Source: Acidobacteriota bacterium (GTDB lineage Bacteria > Acidobacteriota > Terriglobia > Bryobacterales > Bryobacteraceae). Taken from it: a stretch of 14,110 nt of DNA. The notes under the pieces were generated by a model that was not told where the DNA came from, searched no databases, and saw only the letters and a program-made list of their open reading frames with translations. This document shows, in pieces, positions 6,772 to 13,574 of this stretch; within the stretch, counting starts at the first letter, position 1; each line of letters opens with the position of its first letter. The position numbers and the translations under genes were made by a program. Location: positions 1 to 14,110 of the forward strand of contig JAJYKC010000010.1 in assembly GCA_021788955.1 (NCBI GenBank), read 5' to 3'.

Positions 6772-9000
6772 ATGAGTTGTTCAAAACACAATGCAGCGGC
6801 TCTGCTGCTGTTGCTGGTCGTGCCAGTAGCTGCGATCGCCCAAGGGACGCCGGCTTATGGACCGGTTCAATTCACTCGCAGCTCCGGTGCGCCAGATACC
6901 TTCACCGCAAGTTTCCAGCACTGCGGGACTGGCCAGCAGTGCCAAATAATCGTGACGAACGGGGGCGCGGGCGGCGGCAATCGGATCAGCAGCGCCAGTA
7001 TTTCGCTGAACGGCGTGCAGGTTGTCGGCCCCAGCGACTTTAACCAGCACGTTGCGAAGATTGTCAAACCGGTTTCGCTTGGTGCGAACAACCAACTGAC
7101 CGTCACGCTCGCCTCCAAGCCGGGCAGTTTTGTAATTGTCGAGATCGACTGTGCGCCGTCCGGCGTGACACTCACGGCGGGGAACCCGGGCGATAGTCTT
7201 GTGAGCAACACGCTGTTTACGGCGCTCCCGATAGTGAATACGGGCACGGCCGCAGCTCAGAACGTGACGGCCACGGCGCTCACGGTCACCGGTGGCACGC
7301 TCCTGACGCCCGGTCTGCCGGACAATCTGGGCACGATCGCTGCGAGCGGCGGTTCGACGGTGCTCAACGCGGAATTCACCGGTACCTTCCTGCCCCTCTC
7401 AAATCTGGTGCAGAGCGTAAACGGCACCTACACGGTAGGAACAGCCACGTACTGTTTCGCGATCAGCGCGGGTTTGACAATCCCTCCCGCGTCGCCCGGC
7501 CAGGTCAACCTGCAAACCGTTACGGCGCCACCCAACACCGTGACGGGGGGCAACTTTCCGCACCAACCCCTGAACTTCGACGATGACGTGAACGACGTGT
7601 CCCGCTGGACCGTGCCAATGGGTCCGTTCGTTCCCGGCGGCACGCCTCCGAACCCCACGGGCCCGATACCGGCTCCGGCAGGCGATCCTCCGGCCATAAC
7701 GTTCGCAGCCAACAACGCGGTTGGGATCGTCAGCGGCGGCTATAACGGATCGGTCGGCACCACCGCGGAGCCCAGCGGCGCCGGTCCCGTGGCAACCGCT
7801 GGGGCCACCGGCGCAGGGGTTGTTTTCACGACGGCGAACTGGGCCGCGGCATACTCGACTGACGGCGGATCGACCTTCCACAGTCTGGATCCGACCACCA
7901 TCTTCCCGAACGACGTGGTCGGGTACTGCTGCGACCAGATTGTGCAATACGTGCCAAGCATCAATAAGTTCGTCTGGCTGCTTCAGGGCAACGGATATCG
8001 GATCGCCACGGCAAGTCCGGCGGACATCATTAACAGCAATGGAACTGCTTGGACGTATTGGAATCTCCCACCAAGCCTTTTTGCTGGATTCCAGAACGAG
8101 AACCTCGACACCTCGCTCGACTACCCCGATATGGCTGTGGGGAACAACTACCTGTACGCTTCCTGGGATGCCGGTGTCTCCTGCGCAAGCCCGTGCGATT
8201 GGGGCCATCAGGCGGTGCGGATCTCTCTGGCCCAACTCGGCGCCGGCGGCACGATCACGATTGAATACACAGACCCCGGAGACGGCCGCATGGCTTGGGG
8301 CGCGAAACTCAGCCACGATTCGCTGAACGGGGTCTTCTGGGCCGGCCACAATAGCAACAGCCAGATGCGGGTCTTCTCCATGTATGAAGGACAAGGCTAC
8401 TATTCGTGGAGGGATATTGGCGTCTCAAGCTGGCCTACGGGCGGCCTGTCCTCGTCGACTCCCGACGGCAAGAACTGGCTCACGAAATTGGCCGATTTCC
8501 CCGGCAACGCAGTGATTGGAAGCACCCGCACCGGCAACGGGGTCTGGTTTGCGTGGACCGTGGGAACAAACAACTCCTTCCAGCAGCCGCACATCGAGAT
8601 GGTTGAGCTCGACAGCGGGAATAATTTCAACAATCTCCAGCAAGTGCAGATTTGGAATAACAGTTTCGCTTTCGCCTATCCGGCGCTCGCGGCCAATGCC
8701 TGCACTAGCGAGGTCGGGCTTTCACTGGAGTTAGGCGGCAACGGCAATTACGAAAACCACGCAGTCGGATTCTGGGGCGATTTCCTGGTATATCTCGACA
8801 CCAATAGCAATGTCGGAACTACCCGCTACGGGGATTATGTGAGTATCCGGCAGGCGCCGTGGACATCGGCGAATCCGGGGAACCTGTTCTCGGCATTCGG
8901 GTATGGACTCAACAGCGTCACTCCGAGCGGCGTACGGACCGATCTCCGCTACGTCCTTTTTGGGCGGCCCGCGAGTTCATGCCAGCCGAACATTCAATAA
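6772..9000 (+). CDS. Secreted modular protein with Asp-box (BNR-like) region
   Basis: This is a 742-residue exported protein. The signal peptide is about 1-23 (hydrophobic core ALLLLLVVPVAAIA before QGTPAYG). Residues about 24-282 form a module also present in the next gene, with NRISSASISLNGVQVVGPSD (70-89), KIVKPVSLGANNQLTVTL (96-113) and conserved cysteines in CGTGQQC (51, 57), EIDC (127) and TYCFA (228). A Pro/Gly-rich linker follows (283-308). The rest resembles a beta-propeller: an Asp-box STDGGSTF (362-369), YPDMAVGNNYLYASWDAG, and repeated aromatic-rich strands. Such repeats occur in sialidases and other extracellular proteins; I see no sialidase catalytic set, so no enzyme activity is claimed. 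AGGAGGAG just before the ATG fixes the start. It ends without a PEP-CTERM tail and is followed by a strong stem-loop. Confidence 0.88.
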   Translation: MSCSKHNAAALLLLLVVPVAAIAQGTPAYGPVQFTRSSGAPDTFTASFQHCGTGQQCQIIVTNGGAGGGNRISSASISLNGVQVVGPSDFNQHVAKIVKPVSLGANNQLTVTLASKPGSFVIVEIDCAPSGVTLTAGNPGDSLVSNTLFTALPIVNTGTAAAQNVTATALTVTGGTLLTPGLPDNLGTIAASGGSTVLNAEFTGTFLPLSNLVQSVNGTYTVGTATYCFAISAGLTIPPASPGQVNLQTVTAPPNTVTGGNFPHQPLNFDDDVNDVSRWTVPMGPFVPGGTPPNPTGPIPAPAGDPPAITFAANNAVGIVSGGYNGSVGTTAEPSGAGPVATAGATGAGVVFTTANWAAAYSTDGGSTFHSLDPTTIFPNDVVGYCCDQIVQYVPSINKFVWLLQGNGYRIATASPADIINSNGTAWTYWNLPPSLFAGFQNENLDTSLDYPDMAVGNNYLYASWDAGVSCASPCDWGHQAVRISLAQLGAGGTITIEYTDPGDGRMAWGAKLSHDSLNGVFWAGHNSNSQMRVFSMYEGQGYYSWRDIGVSSWPTGGLSSSTPDGKNWLTKLADFPGNAVIGSTRTGNGVWFAWTVGTNNSFQQPHIEMVELDSGNNFNNLQQVQIWNNSFAFAYPALAANACTSEVGLSLELGGNGNYENHAVGFWGDFLVYLDTNSNVGTTRYGDYVSIRQAPWTSANPGNLFSAFGYGLNSVTPSGVRTDLRYVLFGRPASSCQPNIQ

Positions 9001-9024
9001 ACGCGGCGGATCCAACGCCCGGTT

Positions 9025-9048
9025 GGCAGGGGCCTCGCGGCCCCTGCC
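9025..9048 (+). terminator. Strong stem-loop between tandem secreted genes
   Basis: GGCAGGGGCC-TCGC-GGCCCCTGCC is a perfect 10-bp stem with a 4-base loop, 24 bases after the stop at 9000. No T tract follows, so it may act as an mRNA-stabilising or attenuating hairpin rather than a classical terminator. Confidence 0.5.
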
Positions 9049-9108
9049 GCGGGCATTCTCACACCATTCTGACGCCCTTGGAAGCCGTGTGCGAACATGG
9101 AGTTGGCT

Positions 9109-10437
9109 ATGGGCGCACGGGTGTTTGTGATCGCAGCCATGGCGATGCTCGCCGGGAGCTTACCGCCATCCGCCGGTGCCCAAATGGCGCAAGCTTTTGG
9201 GCCAAAAGAATACGCAAATGCAACTGGTGCGGCACAGACTTTCGTCGAAACTTTCCCGCACTGTGGCGCTGCCCAACGATGCCAGCTTGTCATAGGTAAC
9301 GGCGATAACGCCGGCGGCCACCGGATTGCCAGCGCCTCCATTTCTCTCAATGGCGTCGAAGTCGCTGGGCCCGGCGATTTCAATCGGTCCCGATCCCGAA
9401 TCGTAAAACCGGTTGCCCTCGTCAGCATCAACCGACTCACGATCGCCCTTGGATCTCAGCCTGGTAGTTTCTTCACGCTTGAGGTAGAATGCGCCGCGCC
9501 CCCTACCACTCTCTCCGCCGGTTCGCCGGGAGCGAATCTGCTGAACACGCTCGCGACGGCGCTCCCCATCATCAACACCGGAACTGTGGCGGCGCAAAAC
9601 GTAACGGTCACCGCCATTGCGCTCCTGGGTGGGAAGCTTGCAACCCCAGCCGTGCCATTGAAGCTGGGCACGATTGCGCCAGCCGGCTCGGCTGTTCTCA
9701 ACGCCGACTTCACCGGAAAGTTCAAGCCCCTCGATAAGGAAGTGCTCACCGTTCGGGGGACCTACTCAGCAGGCTCGGCTACCTACTGTTTCGCCCTCAG
9801 CGGCAGTTTCGGCATCCCTCCCCCACTCGGAGCGGCGACGGTAGGTGAAGCGACGGCCGCTCCCCATTCGGTAAGTGGCGGCCGGTTTCCGCATCAGCCA
9901 CTTAACTTCCCCGATACCGTCAACAGTTCACGTTGGACAGTGCCGGTGGCCGGCGCAACCACGTTCCAGACGAATCCGAGCGGTCTCCGGGTCAGTGTGG
10001 ACGGCCGCGAAGCTCAAGCCACGCCGTTCGGCCTTACGCTTTCTCCAGGAACGCACATCATCTCCACGGCAATTATACAAGCCGGCTCCCAAGGCACGCG
10101 GTACGTATTCACTAATTGGAGTGACGGCGGGTCCGCTTCTCATACGCTCAACGTCGGAGGGGGATCCGGGACTTACAATGCGACGTTCGCTACACAGCAC
10201 GTGCTGAGCACCTCTACTGTGCCGTCCGGTGGGGGAACTATCGTGGTAACGCCGCCTTCCCCGGACCACAGTGGCTATTACGAGAGCGGCACCAAGGTCC
10301 TCGTCAAAGCCGAGCCGAATTCACTTCATGTATTCTCCGGCTTTGGAGGCGCCCTGACGGGAAAAGCCAATCCGCAAACGATTACCCTGACGGCGCCCTC
10401 ACTGGTTGTGGCGAAGTTCACCGCACGCGAACGCTGA
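9109..10437 (+). CDS. Secreted protein, shared N-module with InlB-like repeats
   Basis: This is a 442-residue exported protein. The signal peptide is about 1-24 (FVIAAMAMLAGSLPPSAGA). The N-terminal ~255 residues are homologous to those of the gene at 6772: HRIASASISLNGVEVAGPGD, RIVKPVAL, ALPIINTGTVAAQNVTVTA and FPHQPLNFPDTVNSSRWTVP all have counterparts there, with the same cysteine positions (CGAAQRC, EVEC, TYCFA). After this the two diverge. Here the C-terminal ~155 residues hold two repeats of the divergent InlB B-repeat style (RYVFTNWSDGGSASHTLNV; HVFSGFGGALTGKANPQTIT), typical of large extracellular proteins. I prefer the ATG at 9109, six bases after GGAG; an ATG at 9097 is also in frame but has no good ribosome site. 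No sorting tail is present. Likely extracellular, perhaps binding or adhesive (inference). Confidence 0.83.
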   Translation: MGARVFVIAAMAMLAGSLPPSAGAQMAQAFGPKEYANATGAAQTFVETFPHCGAAQRCQLVIGNGDNAGGHRIASASISLNGVEVAGPGDFNRSRSRIVKPVALVSINRLTIALGSQPGSFFTLEVECAAPPTTLSAGSPGANLLNTLATALPIINTGTVAAQNVTVTAIALLGGKLATPAVPLKLGTIAPAGSAVLNADFTGKFKPLDKEVLTVRGTYSAGSATYCFALSGSFGIPPPLGAATVGEATAAPHSVSGGRFPHQPLNFPDTVNSSRWTVPVAGATTFQTNPSGLRVSVDGREAQATPFGLTLSPGTHIISTAIIQAGSQGTRYVFTNWSDGGSASHTLNVGGGSGTYNATFATQHVLSTSTVPSGGGTIVVTPPSPDHSGYYESGTKVLVKAEPNSLHVFSGFGGALTGKANPQTITLTAPSLVVAKFTARER

Positions 10438-10721
10438 GCGCTTTTGGGAGGTTCGGGCGATTTTGGCGGCGGGAACTCCAAATCCCAATGCCGCACCTAC
10501 TGTCAGAACGGCTTCAGGCTTTGGGGTTAACATTTACCAGACCCAATAGGACCGTACTGCTACTCCCGGGTCCTGCCCCTCATCCGAAGTCCGCCATACT
10601 ATTGAAACTTGGCACTGCGGTGGATTAGCGGCCACACGACTTGGCAGGGCTCATGGCCGGCTCACACGCGGCGACCGCCGCGTTGTGATCTAGTCACGAT
10701 GAATTGTGGAGAGAGATCTGA

Positions 10722-11741
10722 TTGAGCTACGACGCGCCATCCCCATCTGGACAACCGGACTATTCTGGCCTGTTGCTGTTGGAGTGCGACGTTCGCGGTC
10801 AGCTACTCTGGATGAGCGGCCAGACGCGCTCCGCACTCGGCGCTCCCTCAACTGTAGCGGAGGCAGTCCGGTCGGCGGAGCTCGCCAACCGGGCGCTCCG
10901 TTTCTCGGGCGTTTGGCTGCCCTCCGGGATAGCATGGATCATTGCGCGCACGACCCCGCGCTGGCAGTTTGCGGCTCAAGAAACGTTAGGCCCTCTCGAA
11001 CGGGGCCTGCTGAGGCACTACTTTCTACTGGAACAGATCGATCGGCAACTTTGGGCTCTGGCTCGACTCCGGAGACCGCGGACGAGTGCCGCTCGCGTGC
11101 TGGAACTGGAAAGGCAGCGGGTGGCCCGGGACCTGCACACGGGCGTCGGCCAGGTCTTGGCGGCGATCAGGCTGCAAGCGGAGGTCATCGCCAGCGGTCT
11201 TGCTGCGCCTCCGGAACCGGTACGGGAGGCTATGGAGCGGATTGGGGTGCTGGTGGAGAATGGTCTCGATCAGGCACGCGCTCTTGCGCACCGTTTACAT
11301 CCGCCGGAGTGGCAGCGCTTGACGCTGGAAGCCGCTATCCGCCAGCTTTGGGATCTCAGCGGCATTCCGCAACAGTTTGATGCTTCTTTGAGAATTGAAC
11401 CCATGCCGGAAGCACCCGAACTGGAAGTGAAGAGTATCGCTTACCGGACCGCACAGGAGGCGTTCTCGAATATCGTGCTGCACGCCAACGCCACGCACGT
11501 TGAGGCTGCGTTGGAGGCCGCCGGCGGATGGCTGCGCCTCACGATTCGCGACAACGGCCGGGGATTCGACGTGTCTGAATATCTTTCGCGGCCCGCCAGC
11601 GTGAGCGCGGGCATCGGATTGCGCTCTATCCGTGAGCAAGCGATCGAGTTGGGTGGACGACTACAGGTGAATAGCGGGCCGAATGGCACCACGGTGGAAC
11701 TGTCGATCCCCCTGCACAACGCGGAGCAGCGGAATCGGTGA
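10722..11741 (+). CDS. NarL-type (HisKA_3) sensor histidine kinase, cytosolic
   Basis: This is a 339-residue sensor kinase without membrane segments. Residues about 15-110 may be a degenerate PAS-like sensor (LLLECDVRGQLLWMSGQTRS). The dimerisation/phosphoacceptor helix is at 127-160, with His139 in ERQRVARDLHTGVGQ. The ATP-binding domain spans about 235-332, with an N-box (EAFSNIVLHANA, Asn250), G1 DNGRGF (277-282) and G2 GIGLRSIREQA (297-307). Such kinases phosphorylate LuxR-type response regulators, but none is encoded nearby. The residue after the phosphoacceptor His is Thr140, where most of this family has Asp or Glu, while the Gln of the HDxxxQ motif is kept (Gln144). The start is a TTG after GGAGAGAG; the 284-base gap upstream shows only a short GCGGCG-AC-CGCCGC palindrome and no clear promoter. 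Confidence 0.9.
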   Translation: MSYDAPSPSGQPDYSGLLLLECDVRGQLLWMSGQTRSALGAPSTVAEAVRSAELANRALRFSGVWLPSGIAWIIARTTPRWQFAAQETLGPLERGLLRHYFLLEQIDRQLWALARLRRPRTSAARVLELERQRVARDLHTGVGQVLAAIRLQAEVIASGLAAPPEPVREAMERIGVLVENGLDQARALAHRLHPPEWQRLTLEAAIRQLWDLSGIPQQFDASLRIEPMPEAPELEVKSIAYRTAQEAFSNIVLHANATHVEAALEAAGGWLRLTIRDNGRGFDVSEYLSRPASVSAGIGLRSIREQAIELGGRLQVNSGPNGTTVELSIPLHNAEQRNR

Positions 11742-11754
11742 CGGTGTAGGCCGC

Positions 11755-11937
11755 CTACCAGTGCAACGTGAATTCCCGCAAACAATCCCAGCAGTAATAC
11801 TTGCCCGCCACCGGCCAGGATATGGACTTATGGAAGCAGCGGCAGTAAAGGCGTCCAAGAGCGACCTGCATTCGACGACACACTGGCACATGCACTGTTG
11901 CGGCGTTCTCGGCCGCGCAAAGATTGGAAATGGTCAT
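11755..11937 (-). CDS. Small Cys-rich putative zinc-ribbon protein
   Basis: This is a 60-residue protein with six cysteines (7, 20, 32, 34, 49, 52). The YCRC and YYCWDC pairs sit about 15 residues apart, the layout of a small metal-binding ribbon. No signal peptide or membrane segment is seen. The frame is open upstream to 12165, but I choose the ATG at 11937 because GGGAGGAG lies just before it at proper spacing and the upstream residues look non-coding. It converges with the histidine kinase gene (13 bases between stops). A perfect stem-loop lies in its leader at 11992-11958. I recall no named family; zinc binding is inference, and a nucleic-acid or protein contact role is only a possibility. 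Confidence 0.65.
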   Translation of the reverse strand: MTISNLCAAENAATVHVPVCRRMQVALGRLYCRCFHKSISWPVAGKYYCWDCLREFTLHW

Positions 11938-11957
11938 GTTATCTGCTCCTCCCAAAG

Positions 11958-11992
11958 CCGGGGCACCGAAAGGAGAAGAATCCGTGCCCCGG
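11958..11992 (-). promoter_or_regulatory. Leader stem-loop before the Cys-rich gene
   Basis: CCGGGGCAC and GTGCCCCGG form a perfect 9-bp inverted repeat with a 17-base loop. On the minus strand it lies a few bases upstream of the ribosome site of the 60-residue Cys-rich gene, and its loop carries the pyrimidine run TTCTTCTCCTTT, partly complementary to that purine-rich ribosome site. A role in translation control or termination of an upstream transcript is possible. No other gene is seen in 11938-12279. Confidence 0.4.
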
Positions 11993-12201
11993 CGGTCAGT
12001 TTTCCGGGCTGCTCTACCCGCCCGACAAGGAAGAGTATCTGCCCAGCCGGCACTGAAACACAGTCCGGCAGGTACTTCGCGCGTACTCGGGGATCTTCCG
12101 TCACCGCTGGATACCGCGTTGCCGCGCAGGATCAAGCCTTTACATGATTGATGGAATCTTGCCAACGTCCAGCCGGACTCGCTCGCAAGCCAACCCGCGG
12201 C

Positions 12202-12213
12202 GGTGATATCACC
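12202..12213. promoter_or_regulatory. Short palindrome upstream of the PilZ-like gene
   Basis: GGTGATATCACC is a perfect 12-bp palindrome 66 bases before the PilZ-like start, followed by two TAACC direct repeats (12226-12240). This could be an operator, but chance is not excluded. Confidence 0.25.
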
Positions 12214-12279
12214 CTGCCAGTACGCTAACCATTACTAACCCTCCTGTTCCTGGGCCGTCTCACGCCGGATACTTGATGC

Positions 12280-12609
12280 ATGGAGCGGCGGCCGAAGAGT
12301 TTTCCGCTGGAACTGGCAGTCCACTACGTCAACCCGGAGCGCCCCGCGCCTTTAGAAGTGGTCTCGGGCCGCACCCTGGAGATGAGCAGTTGTGAGCTAA
12401 GCTTCATTGCCGAGAAGCTTCCCCAAATTGGGCAGTCGCTTGAGCTTTTCATTGACTGGCCGGTCCTGCTCGACGGAGATGTCAAGCTGCAACTGATCAT
12501 TTCGGGGACGGTTGTTCACGCGCACGGAAGAACGGTCGCACTGAGAATTCACCGGCACGATTTCAGAACCCGGGGTTTCAGGCAGTGGCCGGGCGCTCCT
12601 CCGTTTTAG
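12280..12609 (+). CDS. PilZ-like domain protein with degenerate c-di-GMP motif
   Basis: This is a 109-residue, single-domain cytosolic protein whose layout matches small PilZ proteins of Acidobacteria: a basic start (ERRPKSFPLELAVHY), GRTLEMSSCELSF at 30-42, LELFIDWPVLLDGDVKLQLIISG at 54-76, and VALRIHRHDFRTRG at 86-99. PilZ domains bind cyclic di-GMP through RxxxR and (D/N)xSxxG motifs. Here the first motif is not properly formed and the second reads MSSCELSF, lacking the final glycine, so ligand binding is doubtful. No clear ribosome site precedes the ATG. It overlaps the next small reading frame by 25 bases, suggesting translational coupling. Assignment as PilZ-like rests on pattern recognition, not a search. 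Confidence 0.65.
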   Translation: MERRPKSFPLELAVHYVNPERPAPLEVVSGRTLEMSSCELSFIAEKLPQIGQSLELFIDWPVLLDGDVKLQLIISGTVVHAHGRTVALRIHRHDFRTRGFRQWPGAPPF

Positions 12610-12761
12610 CCGCGCTGAATCAGATGCGCGCCACATTTCCGGAAGAGGAGATCCGTCGCGTCACTCGAACCGGCCAGCGGCTCTCCCGCAAATCCGCGAA
12701 TTTCTGGTCGCGGGTTTATGGCATCCCACAAGAGGAAGTCGCCGCGCTTCCTGCCCGGTAG
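12585..12761 (+). CDS. Small hypothetical protein overlapping the PilZ-like gene
   Basis: Starting at a GTG inside the end of the PilZ-like gene, this frame encodes 58 residues; an in-frame ATG at 12624 would give 45. The residues look coding rather than random: FPEEEIRRVTRTGQRLSRKS then NFWSRVYGIPQEEVAALPAR. The codon choice is GC-rich at third positions and the other frames are poorer. It is basic in the middle with a helix-like pattern; I recognise no family. The overlap with the upstream stop suggests coupled translation as a two-gene unit. It ends 130 bases before the toxin gene, and the stretch between contains only that operon's promoter. The choice between the two starts is open. Confidence 0.5.
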   Translation: MAGRSSVLAALNQMRATFPEEEIRRVTRTGQRLSRKSANFWSRVYGIPQEEVAALPAR

Positions 12762-12853
12762 CCGGCGGGGTCCACGCCTCGAAAAGCGGAAGCGGGAGAA
12801 ACCGAGCCGGCGCTTTTCCTCGGATTCTCATGAAATGCCTTTATGCGCGGGGC

Positions 12854-12882
12854 TTGACGCCTATCCGCCAGTGGCGGATAAT
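12854..12882 (+). promoter_or_regulatory. Toxin-antitoxin promoter with embedded operator
   Basis: TTGACG, 17 bases, then GATAAT forms a strong sigma-70-type promoter. A perfect palindrome TATCCGCC-AGT-GGCGGATA (12862-12880) fills the spacer and covers the first four bases of the -10, a classic site for autorepression by the antitoxin or the toxin-antitoxin complex. Transcription should begin near 12889, one or two bases before the toxin GTG at 12891. Confidence 0.75.
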
Positions 12883-12890
12883 GGAGGCAA

Positions 12891-13226
12891 GTGGAGCTGA
12901 TCGAGACTTCCACATTCACGAGGCAGATCACGGCTTTGCTCAGCGATGAAGAATACGGGGCGTTTCAGGCTCGGCTCGCAGCAAACCCCGGTCTCGGCGC
13001 TCTCATCAAGCGTGGCGGCGGAATCCGCAAGATTCGCATGGCGGTTGGGTCGCGGGGCAAGCGCGGGGGCGCCCGCATCATCTACTATTGGGTGGTCCGG
13101 CGGGACCTGATTCTGCTGCTTTATGCGTACCCGAAGAGCGTGTCCGCCGATCTAACCCCGAAGCAGGTGGCGCAACTCGCTAAGATAGTCAGACAGGAGT
13201 TCAGGGATGAAACCGAAGATGTTTGA
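12891..13226 (+). CDS. higB: HigB2/RelE-family toxin
   Basis: This is a 111-residue type II toxin of the RelE/HigB2 kind, whose members cleave mRNA on the ribosome. Family features are clear: FTRQITALLSDEEYGAFQ (9-26), LAANPGLGALIKRGGGIRKI (29-48), then RGKRGGARIIYY (55-66), YAYPKS and the Lys-rich C-terminal helix. The length is normal. It precedes its antitoxin and overlaps it by 20 bases, the usual toxin-first HigBA order. The start is GTG; a GGAGG lies only three bases before it, and the predicted transcript starts at or next to the GTG, so translation may be leaderless. No truncation is seen, so it is probably an active or recently active module. Confidence 0.9.
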   Translation: MELIETSTFTRQITALLSDEEYGAFQARLAANPGLGALIKRGGGIRKIRMAVGSRGKRGGARIIYYWVVRRDLILLLYAYPKSVSADLTPKQVAQLAKIVRQEFRDETEDV

Positions 13227-13500
13227 GGAATTGCTCGAAAGCGTGCGCGAAGGGGGAGCGATTCTTCATGGCCAGCGAAAAGCTTCGCGCCGGTTTCAGG
13301 TCGGGTCCTCTGGAATCCGGGCGATCCGCCAACGTACCAGGCTCTCGCAGTCAGAGTTCGCGGGGCTGATTGGCGTCAGCGTCAAGACCTTGCAGAATTG
13401 GGAGCAGGACCGCCGCCGTCCCACAGGACCGGCGGCTACGCTGTTGAGGATTATCGCGTACGAACCCCGACTGGCGGTGAAGGCAATCCATCAAGCGTAA
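13207..13500 (+). CDS. higA: HigA2-type antitoxin, XRE-family HTH
   Basis: This is a 97-residue antitoxin. Residues 36-72 form an XRE helix-turn-helix (IRAIRQRTRLSQSEFAGLIG and SVKTLQNWEQDRRRPTGPA); the N-terminal part probably contacts the toxin. It should neutralise the preceding toxin and repress the shared promoter through the palindrome at 12862-12880. AGGAG (13195-13199) eight bases or so before the ATG gives a good ribosome site inside the toxin gene. The strong ribosome site here, against the poor one for the toxin, would favour antitoxin excess. Confidence 0.9.
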   Translation: MKPKMFEELLESVREGGAILHGQRKASRRFQVGSSGIRAIRQRTRLSQSEFAGLIGVSVKTLQNWEQDRRRPTGPAATLLRIIAYEPRLAVKAIHQA

Positions 13501-13535
13501 GCTGTACGGCGGTTGATCCCAGGAATTCCGATATC

Positions 13536-13555
13536 CGGGCAGCATACGGTGCCCG
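13536..13555. terminator. Stem-loop between convergent genes
   Basis: CGGGCA-N8-TGCCCG is a perfect 6-bp stem lying between the antitoxin stop (13500) and the stop of the minus-strand SWIM gene (13575). Its position suits a shared terminator, but there is no T tract. Confidence 0.35.
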
Positions 13556-13574
13556 CCCGCGACGACGAGCAGCC

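Noticed and set aside
7399..8394. 331-codon open frame on the minus strand
   Set aside because: It lies antisense inside the secreted Asp-box gene, is rich in Arg and Val, has no domain or ribosome site, and is explained by GC-rich third positions of the real gene.
10706..11380. 224-codon + frame over the histidine kinase start
   Set aside because: The overlapping frame at 10722 carries a full kinase domain; this one is Gly/Ser/Arg-rich shadow sequence.
11938..12165. N-terminal extension of the Cys-rich gene to 136 codons
   Set aside because: A strong ribosome site precedes the internal ATG at 11937, and the extension runs through a perfect stem-loop and reads as low-quality protein.
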